This document shows positions 61,611-64,000 of a stretch of 64,000 nt of DNA, in pieces; within the stretch, counting starts at the first letter, position 1, and each line of letters opens with the position of its first letter. This DNA comes from Formicarius rufipectus (lineage: Eukaryota; Chordata; Aves; Passeriformes; Formicariidae): positions 186,001 to 250,000 of the forward strand of contig VXAU01002234.1 of NCBI GenBank assembly GCA_013399695.1. Reading direction: 5' to 3'. The position numbers were made by a program, and so were the translations under genes. The notes beneath the pieces are model-generated. The model made no database searches, was not told the origin of the DNA, and worked only from the letters and a program-made list of their open reading frames with translations.

Positions 61611-62792
61611 TATTCACAGTTGTCATGCATCTGCAATTTCCTCAGCATTTCAAATTCATCAAAAAACTGGTCAGTGTATGTGAAATGCCTCAGCCAAAGT
61701 GTTTTCTTTATGCATTTTCAGGTGTGAATGATCCCAGCTTGATCATTTGAAAAAAATATTATCCCAAGCAGGTGCTTAACTTCTTACATACTAATTATTT
61801 CAGTGGAATTCATGCATTAGCACACCTTGTTTCAAACACAAAACAGAAACAACATATTGAAGCTTTTTGCCTTATCCATATTCTTCTAAATAGCTGTAAT
61901 ATCAGCCTATCTGAGAAGTCCATTTGAAATACGATTTGGGAGCACAGTCCAGGATCTTAAAGAAATTCATCTGGAGCTCTAAGACCATCATTCACAGCCT
62001 TTCACTCCGCTAAAGTTCCCAAGGTAAAACCATAGGCACACCTGCTTGCCATGGAAGCACGGCAGAGAAAGCAAAACCATGGCTACCACTTTATAGAAAG
62101 AGCCTTTTCTGTTCTGATGGACAGACTGTAACACCAGAGCTGACATTTCTCTGAGAAGCACTTACTTTGTCAGAAAAGACACACAGAGCTTATCGTGAGA
62201 CTTTATAGTGATATACTTCCAACACTAGGACTTTTAATTATTAAATAAACCAATTTGCATTCTGCTCATATTTTAACACTTTCCAGTCTCACAAAATTCC
62301 AAGGAATTATCCATCAACCACAAGTTTGGCCCTTTAAGCCTATAGTTTCAGCTTTAAACACTTACCTTTATATGTGGGTAGGACCCCTTTTCCCAAATCA
62401 CGTTGGAATTCCAAATTAGCAGAACTTCTCAGTTATTTGTTTATAGGGAGATTGGCCCCTCTGGTCTCTTTAGATCTGACTCTTTCAAATGAAAGAGATA
62501 CAGAAGAGGTCTGGAAAAAATTGTTGCTTATTTAAATGTGCTTAGTTCTCTCAGAGTTTAGCTAGCCCATAACCAGAACTGCTATTAATATATTTGTGTT
62601 ATTTCTTTGTGTAAAATAAGTATATACTCTTTATTTTTCAGCAAGGACAAATATAGCTAGTATTAGAGAAAGTTGTTCTGCACAGTAAGTTAGGTCTCTC
62701 CATATTTATTTTCCCTGTTGACAGAGAATTAAAATCAAGTTGGTAAATTACACATAATAATAGAAATCATCAACTTGGCTAACTTCTCTTGG

Positions 62793-62890
62793 AAAAAAAA
62801 AAAAAAAGAGAGATACCTGCTTGTGACTCTGAAATAATTCACTAATAGAGACAAAATCAAGATTTAAATATTAAAAAAAAAAAAACAAAC
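62793..62890. repeat. Two short poly-A tracts
   Basis: Runs of about 15 A lie near 62793-62807 and 62872-62884. Confidence 0.75.
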
Positions 62891-63892
62891 AACCATAACC
62901 TAGACCTTTGTAAGTGGACAATGGGTTCGTGTATTTTTATTTTATTGTTATTTTATGTGTTATTGCATAGTTATACCAAGGACATAACATTTTGTCCTTA
63001 AGAATTTCACTTAAATAATCCCTTTATCATTTAAGGATGTTTATTGGCCATACTTTTGTTAAAAAATGAACTGTTTCCTGAAAGTAGTAGAGTGGCACCA
63101 CAATAATAGCTGCACACTAGGAATTAGCAACATTATCTGTTTAATCCATACTGTTCTTTGTTAATAGCAGAATGCTAATTCTTACAACTTTTGAGATTTA
63201 CTTTGGTTTTACATACCACAGCACGTGAGTTCAACACTATCTACTCTCTCTTTCCACGTCCCACTTCAAAGATTAACAAGGTGCTCCTACAAAGCAGCCA
63301 GGGTTCATTCATATAAACCCACAACTGCATAATTCAGCAGAAGTGTAGGTGTGTATTATTGTGCTCCAGAGTGATTGCTCTCTTGAAATTACTCTATATA
63401 TGGGAGAAAATAGGCAGATAAAGCATGGAAGTCTGGATACTATTTACAGGGGACTTAGACGTAGAAGAACAATCATATTCTGTTTCTGTTTCTTCCATTA
63501 ATACAGAGATAATACTATAATCAATAAGTGCATCAGCTAGATTAATTATTCAGAGGAATTAATAAACAAGAAAGACATCATAGAGAATAACTGTTGCATT
63601 GAAACATGAATTGCACTAGGTGGTAGTGTGACCTTGCGCCTCATGAGAAAGTGGTCCAGGATTGGCAGTAATGGTTGTGATGCTCCCTAAAAAAATCTGC
63701 TTCTTCCTTTAACAAGACACACTTCAGAGAGGAAAAGTTACTAAGCTGAATGTGGTAGTAAATATGAAGAAGTGAGGAGATTTTTCAGAAATGAACTTCC
63801 AAAAAAGAAATGCAATTCAACCTTGTCTCATAATCATGGCTGCACCTCTATAACCAAACATATATGATGTAACAATGTTTTCTTAATACTTA

Positions 63893-63972
63893 CAAGCAAA
63901 ATAAAACAAACAAAAAACAAACAAACAAAAAACCAACAAAAACCAAACAAACAAAACAGAAAAAAAAAAACC
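63893..63972. repeat. (AAAC)n / A-rich simple repeat
   Basis: About 80 bases of imperfect AAAC and AAACA units end in a poly-A run near the right edge of the window. Confidence 0.88.
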
Positions 63973-64000
63973 CAAACATCAAAGGGTTCTAATCTTTATT

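Larger units (their letters stand above)
54080..64000. other. Intergenic DNA downstream of CCDC172, no gene seen
   Basis: In human the next gene on this side is a pancreatic-lipase family member, so I looked for lipase motifs and exons and found none. Open frames are short and motif-free. The region holds one long LINE relic and A-rich repeats, listed separately. A block at about 60481-60540 rich in TAATTA/TAATTG words could be a conserved regulatory element, but this cannot be shown from one genome. Confidence 0.6.

Noticed and set aside
1..64000. CRISPR arrays, operons, toxin-antitoxin or phage-like systems
   Set aside because: Spliced vertebrate exons, LINE relics and a solo LTR show this is animal nuclear DNA. 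No regularly spaced repeats with unique spacers exist apart from the minisatellite.
54080..64000. Exons of a pancreatic-lipase family gene expected downstream by synteny
   Set aside because: No lipase motif (such as GHSLG) or exon-like conserved block with splice sites was found on either strand.

Overview
The window looks like a bird (Aves) nuclear genome contig. It is AT-rich, with long introns and intergenic DNA, four to six decayed CR1/L3-type LINE fragments, one solo LTR of a type I recognise from avian genomes, and assembly gaps (a 292-base N run, a 4-base N run and a single N). No bacterial or viral gene set, CRISPR array, rRNA or tRNA gene is visible. All functional calls come from reading translated exons and splice sites by eye; no database search was run.

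Two protein-coding genes are supported, in divergent orientation. (1) The 5' part of GFRA1 (GDNF family receptor alpha-1) lies on the minus strand. Its start-codon exon is at 13372-13411, its second coding exon at 11974-12276 and its third at 10639-10722. The rest of the gene lies beyond position 1, so about 10.6 kb at the left edge is intron. A CpG-rich block at about 13835-14200, cut by the 292-base gap, is the probable promoter and first-exon region. (2) The complete coding sequence of CCDC172 (coiled-coil domain containing 172, also called tektin-2-binding protein 1) lies on the plus strand. It has eight exons from 35761 to 53879, joins in frame to 257 codons, and every junction has GT-AG borders. 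As I recall it, GFRA1 next to CCDC172 in opposite orientation is also the arrangement in human 10q25.

Layout: 1-10638, GFRA1 intron with a palindromic MITE-like relic; 10639-14200, GFRA1 exons and CpG island; 14200-35200, intergenic DNA with a solo LTR (23320-23842) and a 1.4 kb antisense LINE relic (about 26000-27480); 35374-35670, a CCCAG-rich minisatellite just upstream of the CCDC172 start codon; 35761-53879, CCDC172, whose 9.3 kb intron 6 holds several LINE relics; 54030-64000, downstream intergenic DNA with another LINE relic (about 60640-61610) and A-rich repeats.

The two genes do not form a pathway. GFRA1 encodes a GPI-anchored co-receptor for GDNF/RET signalling. CCDC172 is a sperm-flagellum-associated coiled-coil protein. 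The most interesting points are a reading frame that stays open through the minisatellite into CCDC172, two upstream ORFs before the GFRA1 start (one overlapping it out of frame), and the hairpin and relic-transposon structures. I found no convincing undescribed system.
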